A DNA stretch of 11,717 nt from Syntrophaceae bacterium UBA1163 (GTDB taxonomy: Bacteria > Desulfobacterota > BSN033 > UBA1163). Location of the stretch: the NCBI GenBank assembly GCA_002311635.1, contig DBZJ01000025.1, forward strand, positions 1 to 11,717, read 5' to 3'. Below the pieces are notes generated by a model. The model was given only the letters and a program-made list of their open reading frames with translations, did not search any database and was not told the DNA's origin. Positions 5,809 to 11,717 of the stretch are shown in pieces (position 1 is the stretch's first letter; each line of letters starts with the position of its first letter). The position numbers were made by a program, and so were the translations under genes.

Positions 5809-6393
5809 TTAGGAAACGGGGGAGAGGGGAAATTTTTTCTGAAACTGATTCATCGCCTTTTCAAGCCCTTCCAAGAGCAGGGTCCTCAGACATTCTGCTG
5901 CCCGGCAAAGGACTTGATCTAAACGGGACTGCTCGACGTCATCAAAGACATCCAAGACATACTCGGCGGGGTCCATCCCTTCGGGAGGTCTGCCGATGCC
6001 AACCTTCAGCCTTAGAAAGTTATTTTCACCCATGCGCTCAATGACGGAACGTACCCCCTGATGTCCTCCATCCCCTCCTCTTCGTTTAAAACGAAGCCTG
6101 CCAAAGGGGAGGTCCAAATCGTCGTGAACGACAACCAGATCTTCCACCTTCAGGTGGAAGAAATCCGCTGCCTTTTTGACCGCTTCTCCACTCCGATTCA
6201 TGAAGGTCATTGGCTTAGCCAGGACAACCTTCTCAGAATCGATACAGCCTGTTTCATAGAGGGACCTGAAGCGTTTGGTACGGATAGAAAGGTGGCTTAT
6301 TTTGGCGAGACGATCCACTACCTGAAACCCAATATTGTGCCTGCTCATTCGATACGCAGTTCCAGGATTGCCCAGTCCTACGATGATCTTCAC
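5809..6393 (-). CDS. pth: Peptidyl-tRNA hydrolase
   Basis: 194 residues, normal length. It releases peptides from peptidyl-tRNA that dropped off ribosomes. Family signatures are present: GLGNPGTAYRMSRHNIGF with Asn9 and catalytic His19, the PMTFMNRSGEAV segment with Asn66, VVVHDDLDLPFGRLR with the Asp91/Asp92 pair that holds the histidine, and GGDGGHQGVRS. The start is a GTG at 6393, 6 bp after the rplY stop. No Shine-Dalgarno lies at normal distance. The purine-rich GAGGAGGAGG in the end of rplY is about 17 nt away, so translational coupling to rplY is likely. It is the last gene of the ispE-prs-rplY-pth block and ends 7 bp from the convergent cyclase gene. Confidence 0.97.
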   Translation of the reverse strand: MKIIVGLGNPGTAYRMSRHNIGFQVVDRLAKISHLSIRTKRFRSLYETGCIDSEKVVLAKPMTFMNRSGEAVKKAADFFHLKVEDLVVVHDDLDLPFGRLRFKRRGGDGGHQGVRSVIERMGENNFLRLKVGIGRPPEGMDPAEYVLDVFDDVEQSRLDQVLCRAAECLRTLLLEGLEKAMNQFQKKFPLSPVS

Positions 6394-6399
6394 ATTCGG

Positions 6400-7053
6400 T
6401 TATTCTTTTTCCTCCTCCTCTTCCTCCTTTTGCTCTACCTCCGCCCCCTCAACGGCCTCCGGAGCCACTGCCTCCACAACTTTCTCCTCCACCACAGGAG
6501 GCACGACCGTCGCAATCGTAAAGTTAGTCTCTGAAATAATTTTCCCTTTCTCTACTCTAATATCTTCGACGTGAATCGAATCACCAATCTTCAGGAGGCT
6601 CACGTCAACATCAACGCTCTTGGGAATATCGCCGGGGAGACACTGAACTTCGATCGCCCTTCGAACCTGCTCAAGTATCCCTCCCACCTTGGTCCCCTCA
6701 GGTTTCCCGACCAGATGAACCGGGATCTCCACGGTGACCATCTCGTCCATAGCCACCTCATAAAAGTCCGTATGCAAGGTCGCCCTTTGAAGAGGATCAA
6801 CTTGAATGTCTTTCAGCATCACCACCTTACGATCCGACTGCACTCCCTTTCGGATGTCAAGATCAATCAAGACATTCTCTCCCGCCTCCGTTTGAAGAAC
6901 TTTCGACAATTCCTTGGAATCGATCACCAAAGGGATGGTTTGGGATCGCGGTCCATAAAAAATGGCAGGGATCAGGCCCTTCGACCGGAGTTTCTTTGCC
7001 TTTTCCTTTCCAACCCCTTCTCGAATCTCGGCTGTCAGTACGGGTCTTTCCAT
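6400..7053 (-). CDS. rplY: Large ribosomal subunit protein bL25, CTC/TL5 long form
   Basis: 217 residues. The N-terminal domain (1-95) is the 5S-rRNA-binding L25 fold, with REGVGKEKAKKLRSKGLIPAIFYG and the HTDFYEV signature at 94-100. The C-terminal beta domain (about 100-185) is the TL5/CTC extension found in most bacteria other than the short E. coli type. The tail from about 185 is acidic and low-complexity, ending in a run of Glu. ATG at 7053 is chosen because AAGGAG lies 6 nt upstream; an open frame 10 codons longer has no such site. It follows prs by 22 bp, indicating co-transcription, and its Glu codons form purine-rich sequence just before pth. Confidence 0.96.
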   Translation of the reverse strand: MERPVLTAEIREGVGKEKAKKLRSKGLIPAIFYGPRSQTIPLVIDSKELSKVLQTEAGENVLIDLDIRKGVQSDRKVVMLKDIQVDPLQRATLHTDFYEVAMDEMVTVEIPVHLVGKPEGTKVGGILEQVRRAIEVQCLPGDIPKSVDVDVSLLKIGDSIHVEDIRVEKGKIISETNFTIATVVPPVVEEKVVEAVAPEAVEGAEVEQKEEEEEEKE

Positions 7054-7075
7054 GGGTCGCTCCTTATCCTGTGAT

Positions 7076-8050
7076 TTAAACAAAAAGACAACTCACCGAT
7101 TCATCTTCATAGATTCTACGAATAGCGTCAGCCAGGAGACTGGAGATCGAGACGACTTTAATCTTTGGACATGCCTTGGCTTCTTCCCGGAGGGGAATGG
7201 TATCCGTGACGATCATTTCGACAATGGGTGATTCAGAGATGATCTTCACAGCCTTTCCCGAGAGGACAGGATGCGTGCAGCAGGCATAGACGGCCTTCGC
7301 CCCGTTCTCAATCAGGGCATAAGCCGCCCGGACCAACGTTCCGCCTGTATCGACCATGTCGTCAACCAAGAAGGCCGTCCTACCGGTCACATCTCCGATG
7401 ATATTCATCACCTGCGAGACATTGGGAGAATCTCTTCGTTTGTCGATGATCGCCAAGGAAGTGTCTAATCTTTTTGCAAAGGCGCGAGCCCTTTCCACTC
7501 CTCCTGCATCCGGCGATACCATGACGATATCGTTTCTGACCTGTCTCATATGTTCTAACAGCACCGGGGCGGCAAATAAGTGGTCCACCGGAATATTGAA
7601 AAAGCCCTGAATTTGACCGGCGTGAAGGTCAACAGTAAGAATTCGAGAAGCTCCTGCTGTCGTGATCAGATCTGCAACCAGCTTGGCAGAAATGGGGGCT
7701 CGAGGAAGAACTTTACGATCCTGCCTCGCATAACCGTAGTAAGGCACCACGGCGGTAATTCTTTCGGCAGAGGCTCTCTTCAGGGCGTCGATTAAGATAA
7801 GAAGCTCCATGAGATTGTCATTCACAGGAGACGAAATGGACTGGATCACGAAAACGTCCATTCCTCGGACGCTCTCATCAATCTCAACATGAATCTCTCC
7901 GTCGCTGAAAGTGCTCACCACAGATTTGCCAAGGGGGGTCCCCAACTGGTCACAAATCTTCGTCACCAATTCATTATTTGAGTTCCCCGTGAATATCTTC
8001 AACCAGCTCAAATCCTGGCCGGTCCCAGCCACGGCCTTGTTCTTACTCAT
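7076..8050 (-). CDS. prs: Ribose-phosphate pyrophosphokinase (PRPP synthetase)
   Basis: 324 residues. It makes PRPP from ribose 5-phosphate and ATP for purine, pyrimidine, histidine and tryptophan pathways; cytosolic hexamer in known members. The protein shows IFTGNSN at 19-25, the ATP-loop [11 protein letters not shown] at 103-113, [12 protein letters not shown] at 140-151, [10 protein letters not shown] at 179-188, the flexible-loop DKRR at 203-206, and the PRPP-binding [10 protein letters not shown] at 229-238. All key residues are present. ATG at 8050 has GAGG 5 nt upstream. This gives about 16 residues before the usual start at KIFTGNSN. An upstream TTG (8116) has no ribosome binding site. 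It lies 78 bp after the tRNA-Gln gene, consistent with one ispE-tRNA-prs transcript that is processed at the tRNA. Confidence 0.98.
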   Translation of the reverse strand: MSKNKAVAGTGQDLSWLKIFTGNSNNELVTKICDQLGTPLGKSVVSTFSDGEIHVEIDESVRGMDVFVIQSISSPVNDNLMELLILIDALKRASAERITAVVPYYGYARQDRKVLPRAPISAKLVADLITTAGASRILTVDLHAGQIQGFFNIPVDHLFAAPVLLEHMRQVRNDIVMVSPDAGGVERARAFAKRLDTSLAIIDKRRDSPNVSQVMNIIGDVTGRTAFLVDDMVDTGGTLVRAAYALIENGAKAVYACCTHPVLSGKAVKIISESPIVEMIVTDTIPLREEAKACPKIKVVSISSLLADAIRRIYEDESVSCLFV

Positions 8051-8128
8051 ATGAACCTCATCCCCTCGAACCGGAAGGTGGGAAGTGGTAATTTTGATGA
8101 TTACATCTGCTCTCAACTCTCCAGGGTA

Positions 8129-8203
8129 TGGCTGGGGTGGGAGGATTCGAACCTCCGAGTCCAGGTTCCAAAGACCTGTGTCTTACCGCTTGACGACACC
8201 CCA
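8129..8203 (-). tRNA. tRNA-Gln (anticodon UUG), CCA encoded
   Basis: A full cloverleaf on the minus strand. Acceptor TGGGGTG pairs with CACCCCA (7 bp). The anticodon stem CAGGT/ACCTG encloses the loop CTTTGGA, with anticodon TTG at 8169-8171. The T stem GGAGG/CCTCC encloses TTCGAAT. The discriminator base is G at 8132, and the genome encodes CCA at 8129-8131. It sits between ispE and prs on the same strand, so it is probably cut from the mRNA of the operon. Confidence 0.97.
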
Positions 8204-8444
8204 ATTTGAAAGCAACTAAATTTCAAATTCCAAAGTTCGCACGAAGTGACGAACTGCAAGTGAGTCAATATCAAATCAAATCTAAAGCTCAAGTGTCAAA
8301 ACTTTTTGAAATTTGGATTTTGACATTCAGTGCCGTTTAGATTTTGCATTTGAAATTGGGTTGCCTGCTCTTCTGAATCTCCTTCTGCTGAAACGACGGA
8401 TTCGATCCTCTGCCGGGTTCAGCTATTCAGAGAGCCAGCAGTCG
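8204..8444. other. Intergenic spacer between ispE and tRNA-Gln, CAAAT-rich
   Basis: About 240 bp made of AT-rich filler (AAATTTCAAATTCC, TTTGAAATTTGG, TTTGAAATTGG). A small hairpin AGTTCG (8234-8239) / CGAACT (8250-8255) lies within it. No ORF, promoter or terminator that would split the operon could be recognised. Confidence 0.45.
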
Positions 8445-9410
8445 TCATACAGTGAGGCTATGTGCTCTAAAAACGGCCCAACCTTTCTCCTTGGCTATTC
8501 TTCTTATCTTTTCATAGGCCGCTGTTGAAATACTCTCCCTCTCGAAAAGGCCAAAAACCGTGGGGCCGCTCCCCGTCATCAAAGCGCCCAGGGCTCCCGC
8601 AGAAAAAAGGATGTTTTTCATGATGCCAATCTGAGGATATTTTTTGGCAACCACTGTTTCTAAGTGATTCAGAAGAATGCGAGAAATTCCTTCAGGATTT
8701 TTCAAAAACCTATGAAGACTAAGATGAAATTGCCGATTTGTCAACCTTTCGGCTACCCCGCCTGAGGGCTGGTCCTTGCTCAAGGTTGACCCTGAGCGGC
8801 GCTTCTCCACCCCATTATGAAAACTGAGGTTTTGCGCGGGCGAACGCGTCAATACGAAATTTCGGTAAGCCCATCGCGTTGAGACCTCAAAATTCGGATA
8901 GATAAGGACATACCATAGATCGGGAAGCTCTACCTTTTTCAACTGTTCGCCGATCCCTGAACCAATAGCCGCACCCTTCGAAAGGAAAAAAGGAACATCT
9001 GCCCCGATCTCCAGTCCCATTGCCAACAAGTTCTTTTTAGGGAGGCGCATTTCTAAAAGGTGATTCAATGCCTTCAACGTGGTGGCTGCGTTGCTACTCC
9101 CGCCTCCGAGCCCAGCCCCAAGAGGAATTCTTTTCTCAATCTCAATATGAATACCCTCTTTATAAGTGGATGCTTTCAGCATAGACTGAGCGGCCTTGTA
9201 GACCAGATTGTTCTTTCCGATGGGGAGCTTGGGATGATCTGCCGCAATCGAAACCCCTCTTTTTTTTCTCAGGCAGAAACGGAGGGTATCGTGGAGACTG
9301 ATCTTTTGGAAGATTGTCCTCAGCTCATGATAACCATCTTCCCGTCTTTTTAGGATTTCCAATCTTAGGTTGACCTTTGCCGGAGATTCCAAACTGAGCG
9401 AATTGTTCAT
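8445..9410 (-). CDS. ispE: 4-diphosphocytidyl-2-C-methyl-D-erythritol kinase, with an internal extra segment
   Basis: A GHMP kinase of the MEP isoprenoid pathway that phosphorylates CDP-ME with ATP. Seen: SPAKVNL with catalytic Lys12, the GHMP ATP-loop PLGAGLGGGSSNAA at 96-109, GADVPFF with the catalytic Asp138, and the third motif LGALMTGSGPTVFGLF at 274-289. At 321 residues it is about 35 longer than the E. coli enzyme. The excess falls mostly at about 199-226 (GVEKRRSGSTLSKDQPSGGVAERL), hydrophilic and unlike IspE. The matching DNA is palindromic, and the frame is preserved. The ATG at 9410 has only a weak GGA before it, with a promoter immediately upstream. It heads the ispE-tRNA-prs-rplY-pth block. 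Confidence 0.95.
   Translation of the reverse strand: MNNSLSLESPAKVNLRLEILKRREDGYHELRTIFQKISLHDTLRFCLRKKRGVSIAADHPKLPIGKNNLVYKAAQSMLKASTYKEGIHIEIEKRIPLGAGLGGGSSNAATTLKALNHLLEMRLPKKNLLAMGLEIGADVPFFLSKGAAIGSGIGEQLKKVELPDLWYVLIYPNFEVSTRWAYRNFVLTRSPAQNLSFHNGVEKRRSGSTLSKDQPSGGVAERLTNRQFHLSLHRFLKNPEGISRILLNHLETVVAKKYPQIGIMKNILFSAGALGALMTGSGPTVFGLFERESISTAAYEKIRRIAKEKGWAVFRAHSLTV
8740..8790. repeat. Palindromic element inserted in frame in ispE
   Basis: GTCAACCTT at 8740-8748 and AAGGTTGAC at 8782-8790 are a perfect 9-bp inverted repeat enclosing a G+C-rich core (GCCTGAGGGC, plus a nested CCTTG-CT-CAAGG). It corresponds to the IspE residues that have no counterpart in typical IspE. In-frame palindromic insertions of this kind are known as RPEs in Rickettsia. 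That this is the same phenomenon is inference. Confidence 0.5.
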
Positions 9411-9424
9411 ATCGATCCAATTCC

Positions 9425-9453
9425 ATCATAGGAAAGTCCTTCTTTTTTTTCAA
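9425..9453 (-). promoter_or_regulatory. Sigma70-like promoter of the ispE operon
   Basis: On the minus strand TTGAAA (9448-9453) and TATGAT (9425-9430) are separated by 17 bp, close to consensus. Transcription should begin near 9418, about 8 nt before the ispE ATG at 9410, so the mRNA would be nearly leaderless. Confidence 0.6.
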
Positions 9454-9557
9454 GTGGTTTTTGAGGGTTGAATTTGAGTACAAAATATGCAGGATGTCGC
9501 TCGTTCGATGCCTCAGCTCAGGGGATAGCTTTGGACCGCTTGGCGCTACCGAATGGA

Positions 9558-9740
9558 TCAATCGTCATGCAGTTGGATGGATTCTGTCGGGCATTGGTTC
9601 ACGCAGGCCCAGCACTCGATACAATCCTCAGGGTGGGTAGGAGTTGATCTATCTTCTTCGACTTCATAGACTTCGCTTGGGCAGATCTCAATGCAGTTTC
9701 CACAGCCATTGCATTTGTCACGATCAACGATAGGATACAT
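9558..9740 (-). CDS. Small 2[4Fe-4S] ferredoxin
   Basis: 60 residues with two classical cluster motifs. The first is C10-x2-C13-x2-C16-x3-C20-P (CNGCGNCIEICP) and the second is C40-x2-C43-x2-C46-x3-C50-P (CIECWACVNQCP). It should be a cytosolic low-potential electron carrier. ATG at 9740 is the natural start (MYPIVDRDKC); a TTG at 9758 is in frame but has no better ribosome site. No strong Shine-Dalgarno precedes the ATG. It follows the Nfu gene by 163 bp on the same strand and precedes ispE. The partner enzyme is not in the window. Some family members are annotated as subunits or companions of APS reductase or oxidoreductases, which the sequence alone does not decide. Confidence 0.9.
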   Translation of the reverse strand: MYPIVDRDKCNGCGNCIEICPSEVYEVEEDRSTPTHPEDCIECWACVNQCPTESIQLHDD

Positions 9741-9749
9741 GACTGCTTC

Positions 9750-9835
9750 AAATTCCAAATTTCAAATTACAAATCCCAAATAAATTCAAAACCCAAATGC
9801 CACCCCTCTCCCCCGAATTGAGAGAGAGGAAGTGG
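9750..9835. repeat. CAAAT filler and degenerate G+C hairpin before the ferredoxin gene
   Basis: CAAATTTC / CAAATCCC runs at 9750-9798 adjoin an imperfect hairpin, CCAC...CCTCTC (9805-9810) with GAGAGG (9824-9829)...GTGG. The latter looks like a decayed copy of the hairpin type at 179-201. Confidence 0.4.
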
Positions 9836-9903
9836 TAGGGCTTGTTCGAAACTCTACTGGTGATGTCTTTACAAAAAATGGAACCGGTTTTCTTTGAGGC
9901 CTC

Positions 9904-10122
9904 TTAAACGGTTTCTACGCTTTTCACCTCTGGGACTTGCTGTTTGAGCACTTTCTCAACACCCATCTTCAAAGTCATCTGGGACATGGGACAACCACCG
10001 CAAGCACCGGTCAATCTGACCCGAACCACTCCATCCACCACATCGATCAATTCGATGTCTCCGCCATCGGCTTGAAGCGCCGGCCGGATCTTCTGTAACG
10101 CCTTTTCGACATTCTCTCTCAT
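9904..10122 (-). CDS. Nfu-type iron-sulfur scaffold protein (NifU C-terminal domain)
   Basis: 72 residues forming a stand-alone NifU_C domain. The helix MRENVEKALQKIRPALQADGGD is followed by VDGVVRVRLTGACGGCPMSQMTL with C41-x2-C44, the pair that holds a [4Fe-4S] cluster between two subunits for delivery to apo-proteins. The start is ATG 10122, since GGAGGTGA lies 7 nt upstream. An ATG at 10140 overlaps that Shine-Dalgarno and is rejected. A promoter lies at 10174-10203. It sits between thioredoxin reductase and a 2[4Fe-4S] ferredoxin, a sensible context for cluster assembly. Its own promoter means it can be expressed independently of trxB. Confidence 0.93.
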   Translation of the reverse strand: MRENVEKALQKIRPALQADGGDIELIDVVDGVVRVRLTGACGGCPMSQMTLKMGVEKVLKQQVPEVKSVETV

Positions 10123-10173
10123 TCCCTTTTCACCTCCCATTTATTGTTTTCAAACAAGAAACTACCTTATAAA

Positions 10174-10203
10174 ATTGTAACATATATTACTCTCTGCTAA
10201 CAA
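10174..10203 (-). promoter_or_regulatory. Candidate promoter of the Nfu gene
   Basis: On the minus strand TTGTTA (10198-10203) and TACAAT (10174-10179) are separated by 18 bp. The surrounding region is very AT-rich. Expected start near 10167, leaving a leader of about 45 nt. Confidence 0.5.
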
Positions 10204-10317
10204 ACAAAATTATTGATTTTATTGACTTTTGCAATGGAGGGTGGGGAAATTAATCCGTTTGCCAGTCGTATAGGTCTCCGAGTTTGGTTTCGGATTCCCA
10301 ACTTCTAACTTCAACCT

Positions 10318-11253
10318 TTATCCTTTCAACTCCAAATACTTCTCAACAGCACAGGCCGCGGTCGCTCCGTCTCCCACTGCCGTAGCGATTTGACGTACCA
10401 ACTTTTTCCTGCAATCGCCGGCGGCAAAAATACCTTTCACAGATGTTTCGCCATCGTCACCAGTAAGAATGTATCCATCCTCATCCATTTCGACCAGTCC
10501 TCTTAAAAACTGGGTTCTGGGCAAAAGCCCCACAAATAGAAAAACGCCTTGTATATCGTGCTCGGTTACTTTTCCCGTTTTTACGTTTTTTACACGGATC
10601 GAATGGACAGTGTTGTCTCCCCTTATCTCTTGTATGACCGAATCCCAGAGCATTTTGATCTTTGGATTTTCAAACACTTTCTCCTGATAAATCTTTGTTC
10701 CTCGAAGCGCTTCCCTTCGATGGATAATGGTCACCTCCTTCACGAACTTCGTGAGATAAAGGGCCTCGGTAAGCGCAGAATCCCCTCCTCCCACAACAAC
10801 GATTTGGTTGCCTTGGAAAAAAGCCCCATCACACGTGGCGCAATAAGAGACGCCTTTGCCGGCGAACTCTTTTTCCCCGGGAACCCCCAATTTCCGGTAT
10901 TCTGTCCCGGTACAAATAATGAGAGCATCAGAAAGATAGGTCCCCTCTTCGGTCTTAACAACCTTCTTATCCCCTTCCAGCTTGACCTCCACAACATATT
11001 GGGAAACCATTTCTAACCCAAACCGCTTTGCCTGCTCCTCCATCAAACGACTTAGCTCATCTCCTGCGATCCCGTGTGGGAAGCCAGGATAGTTCTCGAC
11101 GAGCTCTGTGGTGGTCATCTGACCTCCTAAAAGACCGTTGTCGATGAGGACGCTACGCAGCCTTGACCTGGAGGTGTAGAGACCCGCCGTGAGGCCTGCA
11201 GGTCCCCCCCCGACGATAATGACATCATAAGTCTTTCTCGCTCCCCCCTCCAT
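10318..11253 (-). CDS. trxB: Thioredoxin reductase (NADPH-type flavoprotein)
   Basis: 311 residues. It transfers electrons from NADPH through FAD to thioredoxin. Seen: the FAD-binding GGGPAG at 15-20, the redox-active CATC at 138-141 (SYCATCDGAFF), the nucleotide-binding VVGGGDSA at 153-160, HRREALR at 178-184 (the HRRxxxR pattern tied to NADPH), and the second FAD signature GIFAAGD at 274-280. ATG 11253 has AAGGAGG 6 nt upstream; the open frame runs 64 codons further up but that part crosses the promoter and has no homology-like content. It has its own sigma70 promoter at 11283-11312. Neighbours Nfu and ferredoxin make a redox-themed group. Confidence 0.96.
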   Translation of the reverse strand: MEGGARKTYDVIIVGGGPAGLTAGLYTSRSRLRSVLIDNGLLGGQMTTTELVENYPGFPHGIAGDELSRLMEEQAKRFGLEMVSQYVVEVKLEGDKKVVKTEEGTYLSDALIICTGTEYRKLGVPGEKEFAGKGVSYCATCDGAFFQGNQIVVVGGGDSALTEALYLTKFVKEVTIIHRREALRGTKIYQEKVFENPKIKMLWDSVIQEIRGDNTVHSIRVKNVKTGKVTEHDIQGVFLFVGLLPRTQFLRGLVEMDEDGYILTGDDGETSVKGIFAAGDCRKKLVRQIATAVGDGATAACAVEKYLELKG

Positions 11254-11282
11254 CCGTGCCTCCTTATTTATAGGATAAATGC

Positions 11283-11312
11283 AGGATAGGACATCGGTGT
11301 CTGCTTTGTCAA
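11283..11312 (-). promoter_or_regulatory. Sigma70 promoter of trxB
   Basis: On the minus strand the perfect -35 TTGACA (11307-11312) is followed after 18 bp by TATCCT (11283-11288). The start point should be near 11276, giving a leader of about 23 nt containing AAGGAGG. Confidence 0.65.
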
Positions 11313-11370
11313 TGCGCAAGAAGGGACCCAAAATCCGATTTAAAAAATGAAACTCTTCTTCCACTCTGTC

Positions 11371-11439
11371 ATTGCAAGTCCCCCTCCTCCGCAGAAGCAC
11401 CGCTCCGGCGGAGGGAGCGGGCAGAGTGTCCCTCGCAAT
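11371..11439. repeat. Palindromic dispersed-repeat candidate upstream of trxB
   Basis: ATTGCAAG (11371-11378) and CTCGCAAT (11432-11439) pair with one mismatch or G-U. They flank a G+C-rich interior with nested CCTCCGC / GCGGAGG. The outline ATTGCGAG...CTTGCAATGACA on the minus strand is like palindromic repeats common in bacterial intergenic DNA. It lies between the trxB promoter and the IS element end. Confidence 0.4.
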
Positions 11440-11524
11440 TCCCACTTCCTAAATCAGAATTTCGGAGGAAACCCTGACATGTGAAGAAAGGCTCTCCAGA
11501 TCCATGATAGAAAAATGAACCACT

Positions 11525-11544
11525 CCCTGGGCTAAAGCCCAGGG
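11525..11544. repeat. IS200/IS605 right-end hairpin
   Basis: CCCTGGGCT / AGCCCAGGG is a perfect 9-bp stem with a 2-nt loop, 30 bp after the tnpA stop. On the minus strand it reads CCCTGGGCTTTAGCCCAGGG followed by AGTGGTTCA. Hairpins of this kind are the TnpA recognition structure at element ends. Confidence 0.7.
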
Positions 11545-11574
11545 TTTCAGGTCTGCTGACATGATCTGGCACAA

Positions 11575-11717
11575 TTACCGACGTTGTTCTCTTATGTATC
11601 GCCGCACGACCTCTTCATCAACGTTGCCTACTGTCTCGGCAAAATACCCATCCGGCCAAAAACTATCTCCCCACAAAAACTCTTCAAGCTCCGGATACTC
11701 TTTTCTTATCACCCGGC
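11575..11717 (-). CDS. tnpA: IS200-type transposase TnpA, C-terminal fragment cut by the window edge
   Basis: 46 residues are visible, ending in TAA. FLWGDSFWPDGYFAETVGNVDEEVVRRYIREQ is the characteristic C-terminus of single-domain Y1 (HUH) transposases. The final helix contains Y-x3-Q (YIREQ), which I take to hold the catalytic tyrosine and the accompanying glutamine known from the family. The N-terminal HUH motif lies outside the window. The reading frame is intact up to the edge, so the element may be functional. No tnpB is visible on this side. Confidence 0.85.
   Translation of the reverse strand, partial: RVIRKEYPELEEFLWGDSFWPDGYFAETVGNVDEEVVRRYIREQRR

Larger units (their letters stand above)
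11515..11717 (-). mobile_element. IS200/IS605-type insertion sequence, 3' end only
   Basis: The tnpA end and the subterminal hairpin lie together here and the rest of the element continues beyond the window. The exact tip cannot be fixed; the boundary is placed just past GTGGTTCA, which follows the hairpin on the minus strand. Such elements have no terminal inverted repeats and transpose as single strands. Confidence 0.7.

Noticed and set aside
6061..7074. Long plus-strand open frames opposite pth, rplY and prs
   Set aside because: They are antisense to well-supported genes and resemble no protein; they arise from codon bias.
8740..8770. GGTAGCCGAAAGGTT in the ispE insert as part of a tRNA-Ser/Leu fragment
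   Set aside because: Only a D-arm-like short resemblance on the minus strand; no anticodon or T arm follows.
9325..9561. 78-codon minus-strand frame before ispE
   Set aside because: It overlaps the start of ispE in another frame, spans the promoter and has no protein-like features.
9864..9903. Terminator after the Nfu gene (GAGGCCTC, AACCGGTT then ATTTTTT)
   Set aside because: The palindromes are loop-less and short; termination is possible but not supported.
10123..10140. Six-codon longer start for the Nfu protein
   Set aside because: That ATG is part of the Shine-Dalgarno GGAGGTGA used by ATG 10122.
11254..11445. 64-codon N-terminal extension of trxB
   Set aside because: It crosses the -35/-10 promoter and a palindromic repeat, while ATG 11253 has a perfect Shine-Dalgarno and gives the family length.
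1..11717. CRISPR array or tandem repeat array
   Set aside because: No regularly spaced direct repeats were seen.

Overview
The window looks like a chromosomal segment of a bacterium of the former Deltaproteobacteria (Desulfobacterota) or a close uncultured relative. I infer this from gene order: ispE - tRNA-Gln - prs - rplY(ctc) - pth, with ychF close by, is an arrangement I associate with that group. G+C-rich palindromic repeats and CAAAT-type filler between genes fit too. This rests on recall of families, not on a database search.

Layout. The left edge (1-151, +) holds the last 49 codons of a probable mutator/IS256-like transposase. Positions 152-2295 are accessory: a small two-helix membrane protein with its own promoter, palindromic operator candidate and intrinsic terminator; a membrane protein with a C-terminal zinc ribbon; a four-helix membrane protein; and a 58-codon ORF. 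Positions 2308-3254 hold a small four-cysteine protein and a membrane-anchored TPR protein. A 162-bp element with 31-bp imperfect inverted repeats follows, then ychF. Divergent from ychF is a diadenylate cyclase with a pyruvate-kinase-C-like N-terminal domain. It runs tail to tail into pth with a 7-bp gap.

From 5809 to 9410 (all -) lies the housekeeping block ispE, tRNA-Gln(UUG), prs, rplY and pth. It is probably transcribed from a strong sigma70-like promoter only about 8 nt before the ispE start. It joins isoprenoid, PRPP, ribosomal L25, peptidyl-tRNA hydrolase and tRNA-Gln functions. IspE carries an in-frame extra segment that coincides with a palindromic DNA element.

From 9558 to 11253 (all -) lies a redox/iron-sulfur group: an 8Fe ferredoxin, an Nfu-type Fe-S scaffold and thioredoxin reductase, the last two with recognisable promoters. 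The right edge (11515-11717, -) is the end of an IS200/IS605-type element: the C-terminal 46 codons of TnpA plus its subterminal hairpin.

Most noteworthy are the PK_C-DAC cyclase (c-di-AMP signalling), the palindromic insertion in ispE, the MITE-like inverted-repeat element, and two short genes easily missed by automatic calling. I see no CRISPR array, rRNA gene or clear new defence system.
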